Assembly (NCBI RefSeq): GCF_000527035.1 | Contig: NZ_AZUK01000001.1 | Location: forward strand, 496,001-560,000 | Length of the DNA: 64,000 nt | Source: Tolumonas lignilytica | GTDB taxonomy: Bacteria; Pseudomonadota; Gammaproteobacteria; Enterobacterales; Aeromonadaceae | Reading direction: 5' to 3' | Shown: positions 38,585-46,677 of the stretch, in pieces | Numbering within the stretch: the first letter of the stretch is position 1 | How the letters are laid out: every line of letters starts with the position of its first letter | Program-made: the position numbers and the translations under genes | Notes under the pieces: model-generated | Told to the model about the DNA's origin: nothing | The model's database searches: none | What the model saw: only the letters and a program-made list of their open reading frames with translations

Positions 38585-40571
38585 GCTTCACCCCTGCCTG
38601 TTTAACTTGTTTAAAGTGTTCATTTTCAATTTTTGTGACTACATCAACTGGCACGTAGTAATCCACATCCTTATTGAAGGAATAGATAATCCAGGTTGCA
38701 ATCACACCCACAAAGCCGAGGATAGCCATCCACCAGATATACCATATCAAGGCAAAGCCCATGACCAGGCTGAACATCCCGATGAAAACACCTGCGCTGG
38801 TATTTTTAGGCATGTGAATTTCACTGTACTTTGCTGGTTGCTGATAAGCCGTACCTTGCTCTTTCATATCCCAAAACGCATCGCGATCATGGATATGCGG
38901 GATTTGCGCAAAGTTATAAAACGGTGGTGGCGATGAAGTAGCCCATTCCAAGGTACGACCACCCCATGGATCACCTGTTTCATCACGCAATTGGTGACGA
39001 TCCTTAATACTGACCGCTAATTGCAACAACTGAGTCAGGATACCGCAGAAGATCAATACCGCACCAAATACCGCCACCATCAATAACGGATGATAGGCCG
39101 GATCAATGTTGTGGCTCAGACGACGGGTCATCCCCATGAAGCCCAGAATATAAAGCGGTACGAAAGCAAAGAAGAAACCGGTGATCCACAACCAAAATGC
39201 GGTCTTACCCAGTTTTTCGTTCAGTTTGAAGCCCATTGCTTTCGGGAACCAGTAGTTAAACCCAGCCAGATAACCGAACACCACACCACCAATAATGGTG
39301 TTATGGAAATGTGCAATCAGGAACACACTGTTGTGTAATACGAAATCTGCACCCGGCACGGATAACAAGACACCGGTCATCCCACCGATTGAGAATGTCA
39401 CCAAAAAGCCCAGCGTCCAGAGAATTGGTGTACTGAACTCAACACGACCTCGGTACATCGTAAACAACCAGTTGAAAATCTTAACCCCGGTCGGGATCGA
39501 GATAATCATAGTGGCAATACCGAAGAAGGCGTTGACGTTAGCGCCTGCCCCCATGGTGAAGAAATGGTGCAACCAAACAATGAAGGACAACACGGTAATG
39601 GCAGCGGTTGCCCATACTAATGAAGTATACCCAAACAGGCGTTTCTTACAGTAAGTCGCAACGACCTCAGAAAAAATACCAAATGCAGGCAGAACCAGAA
39701 TATAGACTTCAGGATGTCCCCAAGCCCAGATGAGATTGACATACATCATCTGGTTGCCACCGAAATCGTTAGTGAAGAAATGAGTACCGATATAACGATC
39801 CAGCGTCAATAAGGCGATGGTGACGGTCAGAATTGGGAACGCAATGATGATCAGTACGTTAGAGCACAACGCCGTCCAGGTAAACACCGGCATTTTCATC
39901 AACGTCATTCCCGGAGCACGCATTTTCAACACGGTGACAAAGAAATTCACCCCAGTCAGCAACGTGCCGATCCCCGAGATTTGCAAGCTCCAGATCCAAT
40001 AGTCCACCCCGACCCCAGGGCTGTATTGATGCCCGGATAATGGCGGATAAGCCAGCCAACCCGTCTGCGCAAACTCACCCACACCAAGCGAGATATTGAT
40101 CAACGCCACACCGACCACAAACAACCAGAAGCTCAGGGAGTTCAGGAACGGAAATGCCACGTCACGAGCCCCAATCTGCAAGGGCACCACAATATTCATC
40201 AGGCCCACCATGAACGGCATCGCCATGAAGAAAATCATGATCACACCATGTGCAGTGAAGATCTGATCATAATGATGAGAATTCAGAAATCCTTCTGAAC
40301 CTCCCGACGCCAACGCCATCTGCGCACGCATCATGATGGCATCGGCAAAACCGCGCAGTAACATCAACATTGCAACCGCGATATACATGATGCCAATTTT
40401 CTTGTGGTCGACTGATGTCAACCACTCATTCCACAACCAAGCCCATTTTTTGAAATAGGTCATGGCGGCAACCACCAGAATACCGCCCAGAATGATCGCA
40501 CTCACAGTCACCATAATGATCGGTTCATGGAATGGGATCGCATCAAGAGTTAACTTACCAAACATTGACAT
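38574..40571 (-). CDS. cyoB: Cytochrome bo3 ubiquinol oxidase subunit I, CyoB
   Basis: The 665-residue heme-copper oxidase subunit carries 15 membrane helices and both hemes. The low-spin heme ligand is H108 in F-T-A-H-G-V, the CuB/cross-linked Tyr motif is H286-P-E-V-Y290, and the quinone-site Asp is at about D77 (G-F-A-D-A). All are two residues later than in E. coli (H106, H284/Y288, D75). The paired His-His of CuB and the H-F-H heme ligands are present further on. It reduces oxygen to water with ubiquinol and pumps protons. Confidence 0.98.
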   Translation of the reverse strand: MSMFGKLTLDAIPFHEPIIMVTVSAIILGGILVVAAMTYFKKWAWLWNEWLTSVDHKKIGIMYIAVAMLMLLRGFADAIMMRAQMALASGGSEGFLNSHHYDQIFTAHGVIMIFFMAMPFMVGLMNIVVPLQIGARDVAFPFLNSLSFWLFVVGVALINISLGVGEFAQTGWLAYPPLSGHQYSPGVGVDYWIWSLQISGIGTLLTGVNFFVTVLKMRAPGMTLMKMPVFTWTALCSNVLIIIAFPILTVTIALLTLDRYIGTHFFTNDFGGNQMMYVNLIWAWGHPEVYILVLPAFGIFSEVVATYCKKRLFGYTSLVWATAAITVLSFIVWLHHFFTMGAGANVNAFFGIATMIISIPTGVKIFNWLFTMYRGRVEFSTPILWTLGFLVTFSIGGMTGVLLSVPGADFVLHNSVFLIAHFHNTIIGGVVFGYLAGFNYWFPKAMGFKLNEKLGKTAFWLWITGFFFAFVPLYILGFMGMTRRLSHNIDPAYHPLLMVAVFGAVLIFCGILTQLLQLAVSIKDRHQLRDETGDPWGGRTLEWATSSPPPFYNFAQIPHIHDRDAFWDMKEQGTAYQQPAKYSEIHMPKNTSAGVFIGMFSLVMGFALIWYIWWMAILGFVGVIATWIIYSFNKDVDYYVPVDVVTKIENEHFKQVKQAGVKHVG

Positions 40572-40574
40572 TGC

Positions 40575-41513
40575 TTATTCCCCGGAGCCAGATTGAGATG
40601 GCATGTGCATACCTTGCTCCATGTCGTGATTCATTTCTTTCTTCATGGTTTCAGTCGGCATTGCAGCATGCTGCATACCTGACCCCATGAATTGATTAAT
40701 GATGTCGTCGTATAATCCAGCTTTGACTGATGAATAATATTCAACAGGATTATTCTGAGTTGGCTTAGACAACGCCTTATAATCCGCCCATTGCAGACTC
40801 TTTGGCGCTTGCTTCACTTTCGCAACCCAGTCGGTGAACTTATCCTGCGATGTGGCATACGCCATGAATTTCATGCCTGAAAAACCAGCACCGCTGTAGT
40901 TGGCGGAAATCCCCTTAAAGGCACCTTCTTCATTCGCAATCAAGTGAACCTGGTTTCTCATTCCAGCCATAGCGTAGATCTGGCTACCCAACTGCGGAAT
41001 AAAGAACGAATTCATGACCGAGTCAGAGGTGACCTTGAACTGCACAGGGACATTAGCAGGGAAATAGATCTCATTGACGGTTGCAATGCCTTGTTCCGGG
41101 TAAATGAATAACCATTTCCAATCCATCGAGACCGCTTCGATAACCAGCGGTTTCTTCTCTGAGTAGATCGGCTCACGGGGATCTAACGCATGGGTTGAAC
41201 GCCAAGTGATGGTTCCCAGAATCAAAATGATGATGAGGGGAATAGTCCACACGACAAATTCAATTTTATTGGAATGCGACCAGTCAGGCGCATATGTCGC
41301 GTTCTTATTGGAAGCCCGATATTTCCAGGCAAACAGAAAGGTCATGATAATTACTGGAACAACGACGATGAGCATCAGCCCAATAGCCGTCAGGATCAAT
41401 GATTTCTGTTCCATCCCGATTGCCCCTTTCGGATCAAGCAGGGCCATATTACAACCACTTAACAACAAAGGCATTGACGATGGCAACAGCCACCAAAACC
41501 TATTTTTTATCAT
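40575..41513 (-). CDS. cyoA: Cytochrome bo3 ubiquinol oxidase subunit II, CyoA
   Basis: The 312-residue lipoprotein has its lipobox L-S-G-C at residues 18-21, two membrane helices (about 40-62 and 85-105), and a periplasmic cupredoxin domain. The CuA-binding cysteines are absent, as expected for a quinol rather than cytochrome c oxidase. The C-terminus is Met/His-rich (H-A-A-M-P ... H-M-P-S), a common feature of CyoA tails. It is the first gene of cyoABCDE, with GGAG 7 bp before the ATG. A candidate ArcA site lies 75-89 bp upstream. Confidence 0.97.
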   Translation of the reverse strand: MIKNRFWWLLPSSMPLLLSGCNMALLDPKGAIGMEQKSLILTAIGLMLIVVVPVIIMTFLFAWKYRASNKNATYAPDWSHSNKIEFVVWTIPLIIILILGTITWRSTHALDPREPIYSEKKPLVIEAVSMDWKWLFIYPEQGIATVNEIYFPANVPVQFKVTSDSVMNSFFIPQLGSQIYAMAGMRNQVHLIANEEGAFKGISANYSGAGFSGMKFMAYATSQDKFTDWVAKVKQAPKSLQWADYKALSKPTQNNPVEYYSSVKAGLYDDIINQFMGSGMQHAAMPTETMKKEMNHDMEQGMHMPSQSGSGE

Positions 41514-41587
41514 TTAACAGCTCCGTCGAACGGGAATATCACATATCCTATGTGGATCGGTCTATTGTAAAAACCGACCTAAAGCCT

Positions 41588-41602
41588 GTTAATAAAATGT
41601 TG
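41588..41602 (+). promoter_or_regulatory. Candidate ArcA-P binding site upstream of cyoA
   Basis: GTTAATAAAATGTTG matches 13 of 15 positions of the ArcA consensus GTTAATTAAATGTTA, and its two TGTT half-sites are 11 bp apart as for ArcA direct repeats. ArcA represses cyo in E. coli under low oxygen. Confidence 0.55.
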
Positions 41603-41620
41603 TGTTTTATTTATATTTTT

Positions 41621-41650
41621 ATGATCTAAGTATGAAAAAAATGATCTAAG
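41621..41650. repeat. Direct repeat ATGATCTAAG x2, 20 bp apart
   Basis: Perfect 10-bp copies at 41621-41630 and 41641-41650, two helical turns apart, lie 108-137 bp upstream of cyoA. This looks like a tandem binding site for an unidentified regulator. Confidence 0.55.
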
Positions 41651-41869
41651 ACAAATTATGGAATCACTTTTACTGCTGATTCCACGAACTTCAGTATAGC
41701 CTGCTTTTTTATCTCATGTTCCAACCAGCTCCACACACTGCTCCAATTTTGTCGCTGTTATACGCACGCATTCACACATTAACGTATTTATATTACTGAT
41801 TGACTCACAAACAGAATATGCGAGATAAACTACGCTGTAGAAAAGAAAGGGGTAAACTGGAGACTGAGC

Positions 41870-43000
41870 ATGCAGCAGCAGACGAATCAAATCATGGACG
41901 CACTCCCCATGACCAAGCAGGATTTATCACAACGCCTTGCTAATTTGCATGAGTTGATTCGTGGGCGTTATCACTTTATTGATAGAATCGCTATTGCGAT
42001 TTATGACCCCCAAACCGATTTACTCAAAACTTTCGTCAGTAGTACCCCACACGGCATACCATTACAACATTACGAAGCCCGTATCTCTGACATTCCCTCT
42101 CTTCAGGCATTGATTCATGACCGCAAAAGCCGGATCGTGCATGACATTGATAACTCATTTCACGCAAAGACGACACATACAAACTGGCTGCATCAGCAAC
42201 GCTATCTCAGTAGCTACACCATCCCGATTTTTCAGGGAAATACGTTTGTCGCCTTCCTGTTTTTCGATTCTTGCCAAGCCAATGCTTTTCAGAAAAATAC
42301 CGTGCACTTTTTGGACGTCTTTGCCGATCTGGCTGCCCATCTCTATTTGCTGGAACTGGCCGCGGTGAAATCACTCATCAATACCGTTCATCTGGCCACT
42401 GATTTTGCGAAGATCAGAGATCTGGAAACTGGAAACCATCTGGACAGAATGGCAAAGTATTCGCGTTTAATCGCCCAAGGTGTGGCTGAAAAATTTAATC
42501 TGAGTGATGAATTTATCGAGTACCTGCATCTTTTCGCCCCGTTGCATGACATTGGCAAAGTGGGTATCCCTGATAAAATCCTTCTCAAACCAGGCAGGCT
42601 GGATGCTGATGAATGGCAAATCATGCAACAGCATGTACAACTGGGAACAGCGATGATTGATCAGATGGTCGAAGATCTAGGCCTCAATCTGGATAACGCC
42701 TCTTCTATCATGCGAAATGTTGTTGCCGGTCATCACGAACGTGGAGATGGCCGGGGTTATCCGTTGGGGTTAACGATGGAGCAGATCCCTGTCGAAGCAC
42801 GGATTGTGGCTATTGCGGATGTTTATGATGCCCTATCCACGAAACGGCCTTACAAAACAGCCTGGACCGAACAAGATGTCATCGCTGAACTGGAAAAAGA
42901 AGTGGCAGCGGGACGCCTGGATGCCGATTGTGTGGCGGCACTTTTAAATGCCAAAGAGGAACGCCTGACAATACAGACTCAGTTTGCAGATCCTCTCTGA
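41870..43000 (+). CDS. GAF / HD-GYP cyclic di-GMP phosphodiesterase
   Basis: The 376-residue cytoplasmic protein has an N-terminal GAF-like sensor at about 30-170 and a C-terminal HD-GYP domain at about 180-365. Metal ligands H226-D227 sit in L-H-D-I-G-K-V-G, and the signature H288-H-E-R-G-D-G-R-G-Y-P is complete, including G296-Y297-P298. HD-GYP proteins hydrolyse c-di-GMP, often fully to GMP. The promoter side faces cyoA. It overlaps nothing, and a 25-bp gap separates it from the convergent CNNM gene. The GAF ligand is unknown. Confidence 0.9.
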   Translation: MQQQTNQIMDALPMTKQDLSQRLANLHELIRGRYHFIDRIAIAIYDPQTDLLKTFVSSTPHGIPLQHYEARISDIPSLQALIHDRKSRIVHDIDNSFHAKTTHTNWLHQQRYLSSYTIPIFQGNTFVAFLFFDSCQANAFQKNTVHFLDVFADLAAHLYLLELAAVKSLINTVHLATDFAKIRDLETGNHLDRMAKYSRLIAQGVAEKFNLSDEFIEYLHLFAPLHDIGKVGIPDKILLKPGRLDADEWQIMQQHVQLGTAMIDQMVEDLGLNLDNASSIMRNVVAGHHERGDGRGYPLGLTMEQIPVEARIVAIADVYDALSTKRPYKTAWTEQDVIAELEKEVAAGRLDADCVAALLNAKEERLTIQTQFADPL

Positions 43001-43025
43001 TCAGGAAACTATGCTGCTCAGGAGA

Positions 43026-44351
43026 CTATGCGCCGGTATCCGGATTATCGTCCAGATTGTCAACATTGATCCGGCTGGCGAGGACTTTATCGATCCTCAT
43101 TCCGTCCATGTCTACCACTTCCAGTTTCCACGAATCAAGAACCAAGGTATCTCCCGTGGCCGGCACCCGACCAAGCAACAGCATCACCAATCCACTCAAG
43201 GTGTGATAGCTATTTCGCTCTTCTTCCGGTAAATGCTCCAATTGCAAAAAATCCTTTAGCTCCATAACCGGAATCAAACCATCGAATAGCCAAGAGCCAT
43301 CCTCACGTTGTACCGCCCAGGCATCATCAATATCCTCCTGATAAAACTCACCCGTGAGTGACTCCAATACATCCTGTACAGTCACAATGCCCTGTAATTC
43401 GCTGTATTCATCTACCACAAACACCATGTGTGAACCGGAAGATCGAAAGTATTCCAGCAGATCCATACCACTCAACGTTTCGGGCACAAAAATACAAGGA
43501 TGCGACAATGCTGCAAAATCAAGTTTCAGATCATACGCAGTCTGCACCATCACCTGATGCGCCGTGATGACACCGATTAGTTCATTCAAACCGCCGCGAC
43601 AGACCGGAAAACTCGAATGTTCAGACGTGGTGATCCGTTTTAAATTAACATCAAATGAATCATTCAAATCAATAAATACAATATCGGCTTTAGGCACCAT
43701 TAAGGACGCCAAGGTCCGATCATCCAGTCGGAATACATTACGTACCATTTCGTGTTCACTGCGTTCAATCACACCCGATTCCGACCCCTCCTCCAGCATG
43801 GCATGGATCTCTTCTTCTGTGACATTGGCAGTATGATCCTGCTGAATGCCGCTCCAACGGATCATATGGCGGGTGGATGCCGATAAAAGCAGTACAAACG
43901 GATGGGTTATCAATGCCAGAAATTGCATGGGCCGGGCGACCCGGCAGGCAATCCATTCCGCTCGCAACTGCCCCATGCGTTTGGGAACTAATTCGCCAAT
44001 GACAATAGAGAGATAGGTAACTCCGATGACGACGACAACAATTGAAAACGGATTTGCAGTCGCCGCTGACAGCCCCAGATGTTGCAGCCATTCCGATAAT
44101 GGCTTAGCTAAAATCGACTCGCCAAAAATCCCATTCAACAGGCCGATGGAGGTCATGCCTATTTGCACGGTCGATAAGAAATTGGTCGGATCTCCCGCCA
44201 ACTGTAACGCTGCTTTGGCACCTTTATTTCCATCTGCGGCCTGTTTTGCTAACCGGACTTTACGCGCTGTCAGCAAAGCAACCTCTGACATTGCAAAGAC
44301 ACCATTTACCATGATCAAGCCGATAAGAATAAAAATGTCCATAACCGCCAA
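43026..44351 (-). CDS. CNNM/CBS/CorC-HlyC domain transporter-type protein (YtfL-like)
   Basis: The 441-residue protein has an N-terminal DUF21/CNNM membrane domain with about three or four helices (1-170) and a CBS-domain pair at about 195-330 (S-L-M-V-P-K-A-D-I-V-F then V-Q-D-V-L-E-S-L-T-G). A C-terminal CorC/HlyC domain follows at about 345-435. Older annotations call this family hemolysin; current evidence favours Mg2+ or Co2+ transport. The E. coli relative is YtfL, tied to polyamine tolerance. The physiological ion cannot be told from sequence. A single gene, divergent from the tRNA pair. Confidence 0.9.
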   Translation of the reverse strand: MAVMDIFILIGLIMVNGVFAMSEVALLTARKVRLAKQAADGNKGAKAALQLAGDPTNFLSTVQIGMTSIGLLNGIFGESILAKPLSEWLQHLGLSAATANPFSIVVVVIGVTYLSIVIGELVPKRMGQLRAEWIACRVARPMQFLALITHPFVLLLSASTRHMIRWSGIQQDHTANVTEEEIHAMLEEGSESGVIERSEHEMVRNVFRLDDRTLASLMVPKADIVFIDLNDSFDVNLKRITTSEHSSFPVCRGGLNELIGVITAHQVMVQTAYDLKLDFAALSHPCIFVPETLSGMDLLEYFRSSGSHMVFVVDEYSELQGIVTVQDVLESLTGEFYQEDIDDAWAVQREDGSWLFDGLIPVMELKDFLQLEHLPEEERNSYHTLSGLVMLLLGRVPATGDTLVLDSWKLEVVDMDGMRIDKVLASRINVDNLDDNPDTGA

Positions 44352-44509
44352 ATCAACGACATATCTAAATTTGATGTTAGTTGATGTTATTCCCTTCCGC
44401 TATAAATCAGAAAAAACCTAAAAATCTGACTTTCGTCGAAAATATCAGCAAACGAACCAGAAAATGCGAAAAATTCACGTTCAGATATAGACGCCGCGAT
44501 CAATTTCAT

Positions 44510-44515
44510 TATAAT
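44510..44515 (+). promoter_or_regulatory. -10 element and GC-rich discriminator for the tRNA pair
   Basis: A perfect TATAAT is followed by CCCGCCTCG, the GC-rich discriminator typical of stringently controlled stable-RNA promoters. The tRNA-Thr starts 20 bp downstream. No good -35 is visible. Confidence 0.65.
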
Positions 44516-44534
44516 CCCGCCTCGTTGAATACGT

Positions 44535-44610
<76 letters not shown>

Positions 44611-44620
44611 TTCAACCAAA

Positions 44621-44696
44621 GCCCAGATAGCTCAGTCGGTAGAGCAGCGGATTGAAAATCCGCGTGTCCGTGGTTCGATTCCGCGTCTGGGCACCA
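44621..44696 (+). tRNA. tRNA-Phe (anticodon GAA)
   Basis: The 76-nt cloverleaf has acceptor arms GCCCAGA/TCTGGGC, anticodon loop TTGAAAA with GAA at 44654-44656, T-loop GTTCGATTC and an encoded CCA. It is 10 bp after tRNA-Thr, so they are cotranscribed. Confidence 0.97.
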
Positions 44697-44703
44697 TCAT
44701 TCT

Positions 44704-44729
44704 AAAGCCTCGCATTTATGCGGGGCTTT
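44704..44729 (+). terminator. Terminator of the tRNA-Thr/tRNA-Phe transcript
   Basis: AAAGCCTCGCA pairs with TGCGGGGCTTT (11 bp, one G-U) over a TTTA loop, followed by GTTGTTTC. Confidence 0.88.
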
Positions 44730-44767
44730 GTTGTTTCTAGCCTTTCCTTTTGCCCTTTGCGTTAGTT

Positions 44768-44795
44768 TTGACACATTCAATTTAATCATTATACT
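44768..44795 (+). promoter_or_regulatory. Sigma-70 promoter of the manganese riboswitch transcript
   Basis: A perfect TTGACA (44768-44773), a 16-bp spacer and TATACT (44790-44795) place the transcription start near 44801, right where the riboswitch P1 stem begins. Confidence 0.85.
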
Positions 44796-44800
44796 GCGCA

Positions 44801-44974
44801 GGTCATTGGGGAGTAGCCGCCTTTTCCCTAAAGGGTTTGCATCAACAAACTTGACCCTCATGGTCATGGTGCAAACAGTGATTCATCATCTGACGATGGA
44901 TACACCTGGCAAGACCATTGACCATACCCTGTGCAAGGCCGGACAGGTGTGTGGTCATTGGTGAATTTCCGGCC
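44801..44974 (+). promoter_or_regulatory. yybP-ykoY-type manganese riboswitch and expression platform
   Basis: The leader shows the two conserved internal-loop strands of the Mn2+-sensing yybP-ykoY aptamer: GGGGAGTAGCC at 44808-44818 and GGCAAGACC at 44908-44916. P1 closes by pairing GGTCATTGG (44801-44809) with CCATTGACC (44915-44923), with one mismatch. Downstream, GGCCGGA (44937-44943) can pair with TTCCGGCC ending at 44974, just before the ATG, which would hide the start region. A second GGTCATTGG (44953-44961) can compete for the P1 3' strand. Control of translation by Mn2+ is the likely outcome. The family call comes from the motifs; the switching model is inference. Confidence 0.85.
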
Positions 44975-45562
44975 ATGGAGTATCAAGTGTCTGCTTTTTT
45001 CATTTCAACCGGTATTGTTGCCCTAGCCGAAATCGGTGATAAAACCCAGTTACTCGCTTTTATTCTTGCCGCAAAATTCAAAAAGCCGCTTCCTATTATT
45101 CTGGGAATTCTGGTTTCAACCTTAATCAACCATGGTTTTGCCGGTGCCGTAGGCGAATGGTTAAGTCTGATGATTGAACCGAAAACGATGGGGATCGTCC
45201 TTGGTATATCATTTATAGCGATGGCCGTGTGGACGCTGATCCCGGATAAATTTGACGAAAAAGATGCCAAGCTGGCGCACTTCGGTGTTTTTACTACCAC
45301 CATCATTGCTTTCTTTCTGGCTGAAATGGGTGATAAAACCCAAATTGCTACCATTGCGCTGGCGGCAAAATACCATGCGTTGTTGCCTGTAGTAGCAGGA
45401 ACAACCTGCGGCATGATGCTGGCCAATGTTCCCGCTGTGTTATTAGGCCATAAAATCGCACACAAGATGCCGATTAAATTAGTACATGGTATTGCGGCAG
45501 TACTGTTTGCGATCTTGGGATGCATGACGTTGCTGGCGCTGTTAAAACCGGGGCTGTTTTAA
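44975..45562 (+). CDS. GDT1/UPF0016 family manganese exporter (MneA-like)
   Basis: The 195-residue membrane protein consists of two homologous halves, each with three helices and the family motif E-x-G-D-K-T: E-I-G-D-K-T near residue 20 and E-M-G-D-K-T near 120. Relatives include human TMEM165, yeast Gdt1 and the Vibrio Mn2+ exporter MneA, which move Mn2+ or Ca2+. The manganese riboswitch in its leader strongly favours Mn2+ export. ATG 44975 gives the conserved N-terminus. An in-frame GTG at 44951 with AGG close upstream would add eight residues. Its stop shares TTAA with that of the convergent CHAD gene. Confidence 0.93.
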   Translation: MEYQVSAFFISTGIVALAEIGDKTQLLAFILAAKFKKPLPIILGILVSTLINHGFAGAVGEWLSLMIEPKTMGIVLGISFIAMAVWTLIPDKFDEKDAKLAHFGVFTTTIIAFFLAEMGDKTQIATIALAAKYHALLPVVAGTTCGMMLANVPAVLLGHKIAHKMPIKLVHGIAAVLFAILGCMTLLALLKPGLF

Positions 45563-46392
45563 CTATTCCAGGTCATTTTAATCTGCTGCAACAAGTTGGC
45601 AGCCTCATACAAGGTATGTCGTTGCCACTTGTCCAGTGTTTCCTGCCATTCGACGGGTAATGGAATACGCTGATCTGAGGGGGTTGCCAGCAGATAATAA
45701 TCATGTAACAGCCCCAATCTCTGCTGTAGTTGGATCAACAAGGGTAATCGTCCTGCCTGGTGGGATGTCAGCACAGCAGAGAACCCTTCACACCAGTATC
45801 TGAGTTTTTTGACTAACAGACGTAATGCATGCCACTCGTCTATCGGTGAAGTCAGCTGAACGTTTTCTGCTGCCATCGTCAGTTGTCTTTCCAGATTTTT
45901 TAATCTTGTTCGTGCAGCCGATTGCAAGATGCATTTTTGTTTATGCCCGATCTGTTTAGTCCACGCCTGAGCGACGTCGGCCAACTGGACCTTTAAATCA
46001 ACTCGTTGTAATTCACTCTGTAATTTTGTCTGGGACTGCAGTAAATGTTCCGTCAAAAATACAATTTGCTCGGTACCCTTTCCGGTTTCAGCCAATAGTG
46101 ATTCGGCTAATCTCAAGACCACTTCCAGATCCCGCTCATCCCCGGTTAATTTCGCAATCACTCCAAGCTGTTTTCTATATTTGCTTAATGCTTTATGACA
46201 GGCAGAAAGCTGAAGCAAGACACGCATACTCCGTAAACTGACGCGTAAATCATGTAAAGCCTCCGGTTCATCCGGATCAGTCAAATGCATTAATGCCTGT
46301 GAAGCCCACTCTGACAGCTCACAGAAGTGATGCGATAACTTCTGAGCGAAAGAATTGATATGTACTTTTTTTTTCTTATTTCGCTTTTTCAT
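45559..46392 (-). CDS. CHAD domain protein
   Basis: The 277-residue all-helical protein is a stand-alone CHAD domain. It has a Lys-rich N-terminus and the hallmark L-H-D-L-R-V-S-L-R-S-M-R at about residue 45, plus repeated conserved Lys/Arg/His positions (K-L-R-Y-W-C-E-G-F). CHAD domains bind inorganic polyphosphate and direct proteins to polyphosphate granules. The CYTH triphosphatase domain that often precedes CHAD is absent. With ppk1 and ppx elsewhere in the window it hints at polyphosphate handling, but its precise job is not known. It ends convergently with the Mn exporter, with a 4-bp overlap. Confidence 0.87.
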   Translation of the reverse strand: MKKRNKKKKVHINSFAQKLSHHFCELSEWASQALMHLTDPDEPEALHDLRVSLRSMRVLLQLSACHKALSKYRKQLGVIAKLTGDERDLEVVLRLAESLLAETGKGTEQIVFLTEHLLQSQTKLQSELQRVDLKVQLADVAQAWTKQIGHKQKCILQSAARTRLKNLERQLTMAAENVQLTSPIDEWHALRLLVKKLRYWCEGFSAVLTSHQAGRLPLLIQLQQRLGLLHDYYLLATPSDQRIPLPVEWQETLDKWQRHTLYEAANLLQQIKMTWNS

Positions 46393-46677
46393 TATGATCT
46401 GAAGGTAATAAGCATCGTGGTACTTAAAGTATTGTTCAAATCCCCATTCCTAGGGATTAAAAACGCCTTTCTATGGAATGAGAGCTGCATCACAATCCAT
46501 GCTTTATGTTACAAAAATCCAGTTCATGTGTTTTCTTTCCGATTTTTTACCCGCGCTCATGTTCCGATAATGACTTCGCTTAATGGGGAACAGCAACCAC
46601 AGAACATGGATGTCTCTGCGTTGCATAATTCAGAAATATTGGCGACGAATAGTCACCAGCAATTATTGGAAATCACT
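46393..46677. other. Divergent intergenic region between the CHAD and PTS genes
   Basis: No convincing promoter hexamers, CRP or Cra sites are visible. The frame of the PTS gene stays open through this whole region on the plus strand, but the encoded peptide is not PTS-like. An inverted repeat AATCCC/GGGATT lies at about 46438-46459. Confidence 0.5.

Larger units (their letters stand above)
41514..41869. other. Intergenic regulatory region between cyoA and the HD-GYP gene
   Basis: This 356-bp AT-rich divergent region has no credible ORF. It contains an ArcA-like site (41588-41602), a direct repeat of ATGATCTAAG (41621-41650), and an inverted repeat GGAATCA/TGATTCC (41660-41683). On the cyoA strand TTTACA near 41560 is a possible -35, but the -10 is unclear. 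A GGGG/GGAG-rich leader precedes the HD-GYP start. Confidence 0.6.
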
